Positions 46,076-54,848 of a stretch of DNA of 64,000 nt are shown piece after piece (the stretch's first letter is position 1; each line of letters opens with the position of its first letter). The notes beneath the pieces are model-generated. The model was not told the DNA's origin and ran no database searches. It saw nothing but the letters and a program-made list of their open reading frames with translations. The stretch comes from Bifidobacterium adolescentis ATCC 15703 (lineage in GTDB: Bacteria > Actinomycetota > Actinomycetes > Actinomycetales > Bifidobacteriaceae): the NCBI RefSeq assembly GCF_000010425.1, contig NC_008618.1, forward strand, positions 303,946 to 367,945, written 5' to 3'. Made by a program: the position numbers and the translations under genes.

Positions 46076-48268
46076 ATGAACGGTAAACGGTACGGACGCG
46101 GGCTAATCGCCGCGTTCAGTGCGCTGGTGGCGGTGGTTGCCATCATCCTTGCGGTATTCGTCATATCCGGCGACGAGGCGGACCTGAGCTACCGCTCCGT
46201 CGACTTCGATGCACGGCTCCAGAGCAACGGCGACATTAGATTCACAGAGCATCTGGACTACCAGCTGAAGCGTCGCGAGGACGGCAACGGTGACACCAAG
46301 CCGTGGAAACAGCTGTATCTGACGTTCAAACTGCGCAACCAAGATCTGACGAACATCACCGACATCTCCGTGACCAACGCATCCACAGGCGAGGAATATA
46401 CGCAGACCGATCCACAATTGCCATCCGGCATATCCGACGGCACATGGGACTCGACCTATGCCGGCCACTGGTACATCGCCGACACCACGGCCGGTTCCGA
46501 CTCGCCGCAGCCGTTCGATCCCACTACCGACGGCATCGACCCGAATGGTTCCGGCGAGCAGAAGAACATCGAGATCGGCTGGAACATCCCCGCCACCGTC
46601 AAACAGAGCAGCCTCAAGTTCGATGTGAGCATGACGTTCCATGACATGGGCACGCGGCATAGCGACGTGACGAATCTCATGTGGGAGATGTTCCCTGAAA
46701 ACAACCAGGTGCCGGCCGGCAAGGTCACCGGCACCGTGCGTTTCCCCAAAGGCATCGCCTCCAACAATTCGTGGGCGTGGTTGCATACCGAAGCCACCTC
46801 CCAGACATCGCGCGATGCGGACGGCACATTGCATTTCACCATCAGCGACCTGCGCACCAACCAATATGTCGACCTCGTCGCGGCCTTCGACAACACAGGC
46901 GCTGCCGGCGTCGAACGTACGCAGTCCGGCGATTATCTCGACGAACTGAAATCCACGGAGGCCGCCAAGGAACGGCAGTGGCGTGACCGACAACGGTTGA
47001 AGGCGCAGCTCACCGTCGCAGGCTGGTTGATTTGTCTGATAATCGGAGTGCTATGCTGCGTGCTGGCGATTCGTGGCGTGCTGTCGGCGAACCGCGAGGC
47101 CCGTTACCAAGGCGGCATCGAATATTGGCGCGATCCGCCGCAGGTCAGCCCTGCGGCCAGCGCGTATCTGATCGACGTGGTGGACGAATCCGTAGGTGAC
47201 CGATCATCGCGTGCCATGACGGCGACGATACTGGCGTTGGTGGTCAAGAAGGCGCTTGCCGTCTACCCGGGGCCATCCAGCCTGTACCAAGGCATCGACC
47301 TGAGCCAAGCCAACGCCTCCGACCTCGCCCGCATGATTGCTTCCGATCCCAATCGAGCCAAGGCCACGGCTTCCTCCAGCACTCTGGTGATCATGCCGGC
47401 CGCGCTTTCCCATCGCAACACCCTCGGTCTGAGCCAGTCCGAGGAAGCCTGTCTGGAACTGCTGATCGGCATCTCCATGCGCGTCGGCTCGCCGGTGTTC
47501 GACTTCAACCAGATGGACACGGCCTGCTCCGACTGGGAGGAGGGCTACCAGTCCCTGAATCGGTTCAAGAGCGCCTGTGGCCTCGAATTCGGAGCGCTTG
47601 GCGCGGTGAAGAGCGTGAACGGACGGTGGTTGGTGCCGAGCCTATGTCTGATGGTCATCGGCGCTATTGGTATATTCGCCAACGGTGCGAGCAATATCGC
47701 GATGGCGCTGTGCTTGGGCGTGCCGTTCATCTGTATCGGCGTCTTCTGCATGGCCGCGGGCCGATCGGAAGGCATCACCGAACGCGGCCAGCAGTATGCC
47801 GGCGAATGCTTGGGACTCAAACGCTATATGGAAGATTTCTCCAATTTCTCCAATCGCGGAGCCCTTGATTTGACGCTATGGAACTGGTACATGGTCTACG
47901 CGGCGGCGTTCGGCATCTCCGAGAAGGTAGCGAGGGAATTCGCCCGCGCCTACCCCGAAGTCAACGACCCGCAATGGCTTGACACCTACGGTTATGACTC
48001 CTTGGGCTATTGGACCTATCGTTCCCAGGCGTGGAACGGTCCGATCAATACGAATGGCATGATGCCGGGTGGTATGTATGGCGGTACGCAATTCATGGGC
48101 GGCGTCGGTGACATCGGTTCGCAGATCAGCTCTGGATTCGCTTCGGTGAGTTCCACGATTTCCGCGGCCGCGCCTTCCTCATCCTCTGGCTCCGGCGGAT
48201 CCTTCTCCGGTGGCGGCTTCGGCGGCGGTGGCGGAGGCGGCGGCGGTGGAGGCGGCGGAGGCCGATAG
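46076..48268 (+). CDS. DUF2207 membrane protein, second copy
   Basis: A 730-residue paralogue of the preceding protein with the same plan: N-terminal hydrophobic helix (about 10-30), DUF2207 domain (FDARLQSNGDIRFTEHLDYQ, IEIGWNIPATV), transmembrane segment (about 317-342), helix pair (about 520-565), and a Gly tail that here is almost pure glycine. Shared blocks such as SSLKFDVSMT-like text and ARAYPEVNDPQWLD show duplication, but divergence is high, so the duplication is old. AGGAAGGGG precedes the start. Confidence 0.85.
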   Translation: MNGKRYGRGLIAAFSALVAVVAIILAVFVISGDEADLSYRSVDFDARLQSNGDIRFTEHLDYQLKRREDGNGDTKPWKQLYLTFKLRNQDLTNITDISVTNASTGEEYTQTDPQLPSGISDGTWDSTYAGHWYIADTTAGSDSPQPFDPTTDGIDPNGSGEQKNIEIGWNIPATVKQSSLKFDVSMTFHDMGTRHSDVTNLMWEMFPENNQVPAGKVTGTVRFPKGIASNNSWAWLHTEATSQTSRDADGTLHFTISDLRTNQYVDLVAAFDNTGAAGVERTQSGDYLDELKSTEAAKERQWRDRQRLKAQLTVAGWLICLIIGVLCCVLAIRGVLSANREARYQGGIEYWRDPPQVSPAASAYLIDVVDESVGDRSSRAMTATILALVVKKALAVYPGPSSLYQGIDLSQANASDLARMIASDPNRAKATASSSTLVIMPAALSHRNTLGLSQSEEACLELLIGISMRVGSPVFDFNQMDTACSDWEEGYQSLNRFKSACGLEFGALGAVKSVNGRWLVPSLCLMVIGAIGIFANGASNIAMALCLGVPFICIGVFCMAAGRSEGITERGQQYAGECLGLKRYMEDFSNFSNRGALDLTLWNWYMVYAAAFGISEKVAREFARAYPEVNDPQWLDTYGYDSLGYWTYRSQAWNGPINTNGMMPGGMYGGTQFMGGVGDIGSQISSGFASVSSTISAAAPSSSSGSGGSFSGGGFGGGGGGGGGGGGGGR

Positions 48269-48352
48269 CCAAGGCGCCGCCGCGGCAGCGCTGTCTGCCC
48301 GTCATGCCGTTTCGTCATACGATCATTGGCATAATCAACGTGGCCCCGGCAT

Positions 48353-48395
48353 GGAGAAGCCTACCGTTCGCCTATGGCGATTGGTAGGCTTCTCC
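48353..48395 (+). terminator. Long hairpin after the second DUF2207 gene
   Basis: A 13-bp perfect stem (48353-48365 with 48383-48395) and an inner 5-bp stem (48368-48372 with 48376-48380). There is no U-tract (CATTGG follows), so termination efficiency is uncertain. Confidence 0.65.
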
Positions 48396-48505
48396 ATTGG
48401 AAACACACCTGAACGCTGACGTCGACCGGCTTGGCATGCTTTGCCGGAAAGACGCTTCGTGCATATGCCCGATGCAGGGCACGTGCCTGTTTGGAAGGAC
48501 AAGAC

Positions 48506-49369
48506 ATGACGTTATTCCGCGATCTCGGACCATTCCATACCACCGCCATCGGCCACGGCGAGATGCCGCTAACCATTGAAAACAACCGGGGCCACGATGT
48601 CGGTATCGAGACCTTGCATGCATCTTTGGATGCTGGCTGCCGTCATATCGACACCGCGTGGGCGTATTACACCCCCGGTGAGGAGGAGCAGACCGGCGAA
48701 AAGCTGGTCCGCGAAGCACTGGAGACCTGGAAGGGACCTCGTGAGGAAGTCACCGTGGCCACCAAGGTCGGTCTGCGCCGCGCGTGGGATGGCGACAAGC
48801 CGATCTGGCCGCGCGACGGCAAGCCGGAACACCTCATCGAATACGGCAAGCAGTCCGCGCAGGCGCTCGGCGTCGACTCGATCGACCTGCTCTACCTGCA
48901 TCGCCACGATCCGGAAGTGCCGTACAACGAGTCCTGCGAAGGTATCAAGGCGCTGCTCGACCAGGGCGTTGCCCAGTGGGCGGGTGTGTCCAACGTGAGC
49001 ATCGAACAGCTCAAAATCGCACAGGAGATTCTCGGCGACAAGCTCGTTGCCGTGCAGAACCAGTATTCGCCGATCCATCTGGAAACCCAGGACACGTTGG
49101 AATACTGCGCGAAGGAAGGTCTCGCCTTCGTGTGCTGGAGTCCGCTCGGCGGCTACCGCCACCCGTACGACGAGCACCTGTTCGACCCGTTCCGCGAAGT
49201 GGCCGCCAAGCATGGCGTGAGCTACCAGCGCGTGGTGCTGGCTTGGGAGCTGGCCAAGGGCGACCACATGTTCGTGATTCCGGGCGCACACCGTCCCGAA
49301 ACCATCCTCGACTCCCTGAAGGCCGACGAGCTCGAACTCACTGACGAGGAGCTCGCCTTCCTCGGCTGA
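48506..49369 (+). CDS. Aldo/keto reductase
   Basis: A 287-residue NAD(P)H-dependent TIM-barrel oxidoreductase. The catalytic tetrad is seen: Asp and Tyr in DTAWAYYTPGEEEQTGEKLV, Lys in TKVGLRRAWDG, and His in LLYLHRHDP. ATG 48506 follows TTGGAAGGACAAG. The substrate cannot be deduced. The gene stands alone between two hairpins and is convergent with the LysE-type gene. Confidence 0.88.
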   Translation: MTLFRDLGPFHTTAIGHGEMPLTIENNRGHDVGIETLHASLDAGCRHIDTAWAYYTPGEEEQTGEKLVREALETWKGPREEVTVATKVGLRRAWDGDKPIWPRDGKPEHLIEYGKQSAQALGVDSIDLLYLHRHDPEVPYNESCEGIKALLDQGVAQWAGVSNVSIEQLKIAQEILGDKLVAVQNQYSPIHLETQDTLEYCAKEGLAFVCWSPLGGYRHPYDEHLFDPFREVAAKHGVSYQRVVLAWELAKGDHMFVIPGAHRPETILDSLKADELELTDEELAFLG

Positions 49370-49377
49370 AAAAGCAC

Positions 49378-49446
49378 TGCCCGTCCGCATTTTGTTAGCC
49401 CAACCACTCAGCTCGGGTAGCAAAACACGGACGGGCATACGTTTTT
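49378..49446. terminator. Long bidirectional terminator
   Basis: TGCCCGTCCG (49378-49387) pairs with CGGACGGGCA (49428-49437), and an inner A/T-rich stem continues the pairing with few mismatches. TTTTT follows on the plus strand. It sits between convergent genes. Confidence 0.82.
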
Positions 49447-49470
49447 GCGGAACCGGACGGCTATCGGGGA

Positions 49471-50148
49471 TTACAGCACGGCCATCGCGAAATCAGCTAG
49501 TAGTTTGACGCCGTACAGCACCACCACCGCGCCACACACGCGGTTCATCGCGGTGATGATTCGCGGGCTGAACTTGTGGCTGAACAGCGACACCAGCAGG
49601 GTGATGCCGAAGAACCACAGTGCCGACGCGGTTTCCACGCCGGTGATGAACGGCGTGGACTGACCGACGGTAAGCGTCGCGCTGAACGCGCCGAGCATCA
49701 GCGTGCCGTCGATGATGGCCTGCGGATTGCACCACGTCACCACACCGGCGGTGACGATGGTGTGCAGCAGCTCGCTGTCGCCGCCGAATTTCGAAGTGAC
49801 GCGTTGCGCAAGGCCCTGCGATTGCGAGGTCTGCGACTGCGGCGTTTGCGCGGCGCCATCATCGCCACCCTTGCCGGGAAACAGCAGACCCGCGCCGATA
49901 CGGATGACCACCAAGCCGCCGATCGCCAGAATGGCCAGCTTCAGCCATGCGTGGTCCTGCATGAGCTTGCCGATGCCGAAAAAGCAGGACAGCGACAACG
50001 ACACGTCGAAGAACAGTACGATCAGCGCGGTCAGCAGCGCGCGGCGGCGCGGCTTGGTCAGCGCCGAATCGATGACGAACAGATTCTGCATACCGATCGG
50101 CGCGACATACGCCAATCCCAACGTCAGCCCTTGGAAAAAGAATCCCAT
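49471..50148 (-). CDS. LysE/ArgO-type amino-acid exporter
   Basis: A 225-residue membrane protein with about six hydrophobic segments. It begins MGFFFQGLTLGLAYVAPIGMQN, the characteristic LysE-family N-terminus; VVTWCNPQAIIDGTLMLGAF is the second conserved block. A hydrophilic Gln/Ser-rich loop (about 95-115) is longer than usual. The family exports lysine, arginine or other amino acids. It is divergent from a MocR-type regulator with an inverted repeat in the shared upstream region, which probably controls it. Confidence 0.87.
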   Translation of the reverse strand: MGFFFQGLTLGLAYVAPIGMQNLFVIDSALTKPRRRALLTALIVLFFDVSLSLSCFFGIGKLMQDHAWLKLAILAIGGLVVIRIGAGLLFPGKGGDDGAAQTPQSQTSQSQGLAQRVTSKFGGDSELLHTIVTAGVVTWCNPQAIIDGTLMLGAFSATLTVGQSTPFITGVETASALWFFGITLLVSLFSHKFSPRIITAMNRVCGAVVVLYGVKLLADFAMAVL

Positions 50149-50173
50149 ACTCGCCTCTTATCCATCCAAACAT

Positions 50174-50335
50174 ATTTGGTTGGTTGTAATCAACCCAGCC
50201 AAAACCAACCAAATTGCTCATTTTGTAATCGCAGGAAAAACCTCTATTCTGCGAAAAACAACGTAACCAGTGTCATATTGTATAGGTGTTGCTACAATAG
50301 GCAACCAGCCAAAAGCTGAGGTTTGGCTCAGCCAA
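50174..50335. promoter_or_regulatory. Divergent control region of the exporter/MocR pair
   Basis: A 12-bp inverted repeat ATTTGGTTGGTT (50174-50185) with AACCAACCAAAT (50203-50214). A direct repeat CCAGCCAAAA stands at 50195 and 50305, 110 bp apart, and an inverted TTTGGCT follows near 50322. A promoter for the regulator may be GTGTCA (50270-50275), 17 bases, TACAAT (50293-50298). Confidence 0.6.
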
Positions 50336-50422
50336 TCGCAGGACGGTCCACTGTCAGAAAGCAGATGCGCCGACCGCGGAAAACGCCGAACCATACCGAC
50401 ACCACCAATGTGAAGGAGCGTC

Positions 50423-51934
50423 ATGGCACGCATCGCGCCGCTGAACATCGATTGGAAACCGGACCGTACCACCGGCGAACCCGTCACCGAACAAATCGTC
50501 GGGTACATGTGCGAACAGGTGCACAGCGGCAATTGGCCGATTGGCTCGCGTCTGCCGTCGCAACGCGCGCTCGCCGAATGGTTCGGCGTGAACCGGTCCA
50601 CCGTCATCGCGGCCATCAACGAGCTGTCCGATTATGGCATCGTCGAAGGGCAGCATGGAGCGGGCACGCGAATCGTCAGCAACACGTGGTCGCTGATGCT
50701 GCCGGGCGCGCCCGACTGGGCCGATTACGTGGATTCCGGCTTCTTCAAAGCCAACAACGACACCATCCAAGCCATCAACCGGTACGAGTTCACGCCGAAC
50801 ATGACGCGCATCGGCACCGGCGAGCTCGACCCGCGGCTCTTTCCGAAAGCCATGTGGCGGCAGGTGCTCGGCGAGGCGGCGGACGAGATCGAAACGCTCG
50901 GCTACCCGCCGCCCGAAGGCCTGCCCGAACTGCGCGAGGCCATCGCGGCGCACATGCGCGCCACCGGCGTCGACTGCACGGCAAGCCAGGTGCTGGTCAC
51001 ATCCGGCGCGTTGCAGGCGCTGCAGATGATTTCGGTGAGCCTGCTGCCGGCCGGCACCACCGTATACGCGGAATCGCCGAGCTACATCAAGTCGCTGCAG
51101 GTGTTCCAGTCGGCCGGCATGCATCTGGAAGGCGTGCCGATGGACGACGACGGCCTCAACGTGCAGGCATTGCGCGGCCTGCTGGCGGAAGGGGAGCTTG
51201 ACACCGGCCGTCCGGCGCCGCTCAACGCGCGCAACCGCAAAGGCAATGCGATCCTGTACACGATTCCGACCAATCACAATCCGACAGGCGTCACTATGAG
51301 CGACAAACGCCGGCATGAACTGGTCGAGCTTTCCGTGGACAGCCGACTGCCGATCATCGAGGACGGCGCCTACCGCGACCTGTATTTCGAGGATGATGCC
51401 CCGCTGCCGTCGCTGAAGGCCCTCGATGAGACCGGCATGGTCATCACGCTCGGCAGCGCGTCCAAGTCGCTGGCTCCCGGCTTGCGCATCGGATGGCTGG
51501 TCGCCGCCGAACCGATCGTGCAGCGGCTCGCCGACGTGAAAATGCAGATGGACTACGGTGCGAGCGTGCTGAGCCAGTGGACGTTCGCGCGATTCCTCAC
51601 GAACGGCATGTACGACGAATACGTGGCCGGCCTGAAACGGGAGCTGCGGCACCGCCGCGACCGCGCGCTCGTTACGCTGCAGGAGAAAATGGACGGGCTC
51701 GCCCACTGGAACGTGCCGTCCGGCGGCTTCTACATTTGGATGACCTTCGACCGGCCGATACGCATGAACCGCCTGTTCCAGCTGGCCGCCGAACGTGGCG
51801 TGCTGCTCAACCCCGGCGACATCTACGATTTCGCCGCCGACAACTCCCTGCGCCTGAGCTACTCCTACACCACGCCGGAAGAGTTCGCCGACGCCGTGGA
51901 CGTACTCGCCGCCGTCGCACGCGAGCTGGCGTAG
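50423..51934 (+). CDS. MocR/GntR-type regulator with aminotransferase domain
   Basis: A 503-residue fusion of a GntR winged helix (about 20-90, QVHSGNWPIGSRLPSQRALAEW) and a class I aminotransferase fold (about 125-500) with the PLP-Lys motif TLGSASKSLAPGLRIGW and TIPTNHNPTG. MocR proteins sense PLP-bound amino compounds and often control a divergent gene; here the neighbour is a LysE-type exporter. AAGGAG precedes ATG 50423. The alternative reading as a plain aminotransferase is unlikely because of the intact winged helix. Confidence 0.9.
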   Translation: MARIAPLNIDWKPDRTTGEPVTEQIVGYMCEQVHSGNWPIGSRLPSQRALAEWFGVNRSTVIAAINELSDYGIVEGQHGAGTRIVSNTWSLMLPGAPDWADYVDSGFFKANNDTIQAINRYEFTPNMTRIGTGELDPRLFPKAMWRQVLGEAADEIETLGYPPPEGLPELREAIAAHMRATGVDCTASQVLVTSGALQALQMISVSLLPAGTTVYAESPSYIKSLQVFQSAGMHLEGVPMDDDGLNVQALRGLLAEGELDTGRPAPLNARNRKGNAILYTIPTNHNPTGVTMSDKRRHELVELSVDSRLPIIEDGAYRDLYFEDDAPLPSLKALDETGMVITLGSASKSLAPGLRIGWLVAAEPIVQRLADVKMQMDYGASVLSQWTFARFLTNGMYDEYVAGLKRELRHRRDRALVTLQEKMDGLAHWNVPSGGFYIWMTFDRPIRMNRLFQLAAERGVLLNPGDIYDFAADNSLRLSYSYTTPEEFADAVDVLAAVARELA

Positions 51935-52024
51935 CCCGAGCTTGCGTAACGGCTGGACGGGCTTTGCCTGTCCCGTGAATCTACGACAATATCTGATGGT
52001 CTTTTACGAGTAAGAGGAACATCC

Positions 52025-53614
52025 GTGCAAAGAAGAAACAAGCCAGAAGTGTTGGCCCCCGCAGGCAATTTGAGGGGACTGAAAACCGCGGTCGATTACG
52101 GTGCGGACGCCGTCTACTGCGGCGGCAAGGCGTTCGGCATGCGCAGCGCGCCGAAAAACCTGAGCCTCGAGGATTTCGAGGAAGGCGCACGCTACGCCCA
52201 CGAGCGTGGAGCCCGCGTGTACGTCACCTTCAACGTGCTGCCGCGCAACAACGAGGTGGAAGCCATGCGCGAATACCTCGGCAAGCTGAAGGACACCGGC
52301 GTGGACGCGCTGATCGTCTCCGACATCGGCGTGATGCTCATGGCCAAGCAGGTGGCTCCGAACCTCGAACTGCATGTGAGCACGCAGGCCGGCGTCACCA
52401 ACTACCAGGCCGCCAACGCGTTCTACGAACTGGGCGCGCGCCGCGTGGTGCTGGCCCGCGAAATGGACCTGCAGGCCGTGCGCGACATCCGCGCCCGCAT
52501 TCCCGACGACCTCGACATCGAATGCTTCGTGCATGGCGCGATGTGCATGGCCTTCTCCGGACGCTGCCTGTTCTCCAACTATCTGACCGGCCGCGACGGC
52601 AACCACGGCGAATGCGCGCAGCCGTGCCGCTGGAAGTATTCGATCGTCGAAGAGAAACGCCCCGGCCAGTACTTCCCGATCGAACAGACCGCGGAAGGCG
52701 CGTACCTGTTCAATTCGCAGGACATGAACATGCTCGCCCACATCGACGATCTGCTTGATTCGGGCGCGACGAGCCTCAAGATCGAAGGCCGTTCCAAGAG
52801 CGCCTACTACATCGCCGCCATGACGAACGCCTACAAGACGGCCGTCAACGAATACATGGTCCAGCGCGGCTTCGAAGATGCCGACGGCAATGTTCTGAAG
52901 CCGTTCCGCGACCGCGTGATCCGTCCCGGTGACCCGGAATACGGCAAGCCGGACACCGAGGATGCGATCATGGCCAACGCCGATGGCGCGTTCGCCGGCA
53001 AGCCCGACATCGACGCCGTTCCCGTTGGGGGCGTGCCGTCCGGCAACGTTTCGGCTGGCAACGTTTCGTCCGGCAATATCGCGATTGGCGAGCCGGACAA
53101 TCTGAGCTACCACGCACGCAGCACCCGACGCAAGTCGAACACCGCCGCCGAAATACTGCCGGAAGGCTGGCATCACGCCGGTGTACGGCCGGCACCGCAT
53201 GTCACCCTGCCGGATTGGCTGCTCGACGAGCCCGACAAAGTGGCGCACCGCGACTACTCCACCGGCTTCTATTATCCGGAACACAAAGTGCGGCAAAGCA
53301 CCGACCGTTCCGCATACTTCCGCGCATGGCTCGTCGTCGGCGAAGTGCTGTCATGGAGTCCGGAAGACGGAGGACGCGTGACCATCATGAGCCGCAACAA
53401 GATCGAAGCCGGCCAGGAAGTCGAATTCGTGCTGCCCGGCGCGGCCCCCTTCGCCTACACCGTGCCTGCCGGCGGTTTCCGTGACGCCGACGGCCACTGG
53501 GTCGAAGCCATCAACAACCCGGCGCACGTCTTCTCCATGCCGTGCCCACAGGAGGTGCCCGTCAACGCGGCCATCCGTTCGCGCACGAAAAAGCCGACGC
53601 TGAAAGCCGAATAG
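52025..53614 (+). CDS. Peptidase U32 family protein
   Basis: A 529-residue protein starting at GTG 52025. The core (1-290) has PEVLAPAGNLRGLKTAVDYG and the U32 signature ECFVHGAMCMAFSGRC with NHGECAQPCRW, whose cysteines probably bind an iron-sulfur cluster. Many U32 members (RlhA, TrhP, UbiU/V) act in tRNA/rRNA or quinone hydroxylation rather than peptide hydrolysis. Residues about 310-390 are a low-complexity insertion with PSGNVSAGNVSSGNI. The C-terminal domain (about 435-515) is the usual U32 beta domain. Confidence 0.88.
   Translation: MQRRNKPEVLAPAGNLRGLKTAVDYGADAVYCGGKAFGMRSAPKNLSLEDFEEGARYAHERGARVYVTFNVLPRNNEVEAMREYLGKLKDTGVDALIVSDIGVMLMAKQVAPNLELHVSTQAGVTNYQAANAFYELGARRVVLAREMDLQAVRDIRARIPDDLDIECFVHGAMCMAFSGRCLFSNYLTGRDGNHGECAQPCRWKYSIVEEKRPGQYFPIEQTAEGAYLFNSQDMNMLAHIDDLLDSGATSLKIEGRSKSAYYIAAMTNAYKTAVNEYMVQRGFEDADGNVLKPFRDRVIRPGDPEYGKPDTEDAIMANADGAFAGKPDIDAVPVGGVPSGNVSAGNVSSGNIAIGEPDNLSYHARSTRRKSNTAAEILPEGWHHAGVRPAPHVTLPDWLLDEPDKVAHRDYSTGFYYPEHKVRQSTDRSAYFRAWLVVGEVLSWSPEDGGRVTIMSRNKIEAGQEVEFVLPGAAPFAYTVPAGGFRDADGHWVEAINNPAHVFSMPCPQEVPVNAAIRSRTKKPTLKAE
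53039..53083 (+). repeat. 15-bp minisatellite in the U32 gene
   Basis: Three units TCCGGCAACGTTTCG, GCTGGCAACGTTTCG and TCCGGCAATATCGCG, in frame, encoding residues 339-353. They lie in the variable insertion. Confidence 0.8.
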
Positions 53615-53668
53615 AAGACGGCAATCGCAAGCAGGCCTTCCAATCGCAAAACCAAGGAAAAACAAGAC

Positions 53669-54700
53669 ATGAGCAGCACACAATACGATGACGCGATCCT
53701 CGATTCCAACGCCATCGACCCCACTGACAAAAACGGCAACCCGATTCCCGTGACCATTCCGATCATGCTGGCCCCCGGCATCAAAGTCGTCTACACCACG
53801 CGACTCGGCGGCACCAGCGAAGGCGATTTCGCGCACTTCAACCTCGGCGGCAAATCCGGCGACAAACCGGAACACGTGCTCGCCAACCGCAAGGCGCTCG
53901 CCGACGTGCTCGGCGCGAAAATCAGCCTCATCAGCCAGGTGCATTCCGGCGACGCGGTGGACGTGGACGAATCATTCGTCATCAACCAGCCGTTCGGATT
54001 CGACGTGTCCGGCACGAAGAAGCCGGAAGACGAGACGGACGGCGAAAACAACGCGACGGGGAATGACGGTGAGCCGACCGTCATCGAAGCCGACGGCCAA
54101 GTGACGTCCCGGAAGAACGTGGCGCTCGGCATGTTCGCCGCCGACTGCCTGCCGGTGCTCATGGCCGATCCCGAAGCCGGCGTGATCGGCGCAGCGCACT
54201 GCGGCCGTCGCGGTCTGCAGAAAGGCGTGATCGGCGCGACCATCGAGAAGATGGTGTCCAAGGGCGCCCAGCCGGAACGTATCGTCGCCACGCTCGGCCC
54301 CTGCATCTGCGGCGACTGCTACGAGGTCGGTGGCGACATCGCCGACGAATTCGATGCGCAGTTCCCGGGAACCTTCACGTTGAGCCGATTTGGCCAGCCG
54401 GGCATCGACATCGCCGCGGCCGCCCTGCAGGAGCTTGCCAAAGCGGGCGTGCCGGCCGACAACATCGTCTCATCCCGTCCACGCGTCAACGCGGCCACGC
54501 AGTACCTGTCCGAAGACGAGGAACTGGCCGGCATCTGCGCCGCCGATGGCGAAGGCGATCCGAAGCTTTCCGAACGGTTCAACAAGATCCGCCGCAGCCT
54601 GTGCACGCTCGAAAACCCGCTGTGGTTCTCGCATCGCCGCGCGTCGCTCGCCAAAAAACAGCATGAAGGACGCATGCTGGCGCTGATCGTACGCGAATAA
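53669..54700 (+). CDS. pgeF: PgeF/YfiH (DUF152, multicopper polyphenol oxidase-like) protein
   Basis: A 343-residue zinc enzyme family; E. coli YfiH/PgeF edits peptidoglycan precursors, and homologues act on purine nucleosides. Metal-ligand motifs are SQVHSGDAVDVD, FAADCLPVLM and GAAHCGRRGLQKG, and GPCICGDCYEVGGD closes the active site. Compared with the usual 240-260 residues it has extra N-terminal residues and a Glu/Asp/Asn-rich insertion at about 115-150. It follows the U32 gene by 54 bases on the same strand. Confidence 0.87.
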   Translation: MSSTQYDDAILDSNAIDPTDKNGNPIPVTIPIMLAPGIKVVYTTRLGGTSEGDFAHFNLGGKSGDKPEHVLANRKALADVLGAKISLISQVHSGDAVDVDESFVINQPFGFDVSGTKKPEDETDGENNATGNDGEPTVIEADGQVTSRKNVALGMFAADCLPVLMADPEAGVIGAAHCGRRGLQKGVIGATIEKMVSKGAQPERIVATLGPCICGDCYEVGGDIADEFDAQFPGTFTLSRFGQPGIDIAAAALQELAKAGVPADNIVSSRPRVNAATQYLSEDEELAGICAADGEGDPKLSERFNKIRRSLCTLENPLWFSHRRASLAKKQHEGRMLALIVRE

Positions 54701-54720
54701 TCACCATACGAGTCATACAA

Positions 54721-54757
54721 GCCACGCGATTCGTGCGATTCGAGTGATTCGCGTGGC
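54721..54757 (+). repeat. Hairpin with triple GATTCG after pgeF
   Basis: GCCACGCGA (54721-54729) pairs with TCGCGTGGC (54749-54757), and GATTCG occurs three times inside. It has no U-tract. It probably marks the end of the pgeF transcript. Confidence 0.5.
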
Positions 54758-54848
54758 CACTGTTGCGGATTGCGTGCAGAACCCGCCGTGGAACGGGGTG
54801 GCATGCGGCCGCGGCTTTACGGTGGAGCATATGAGTAAGGGAGAGCAG

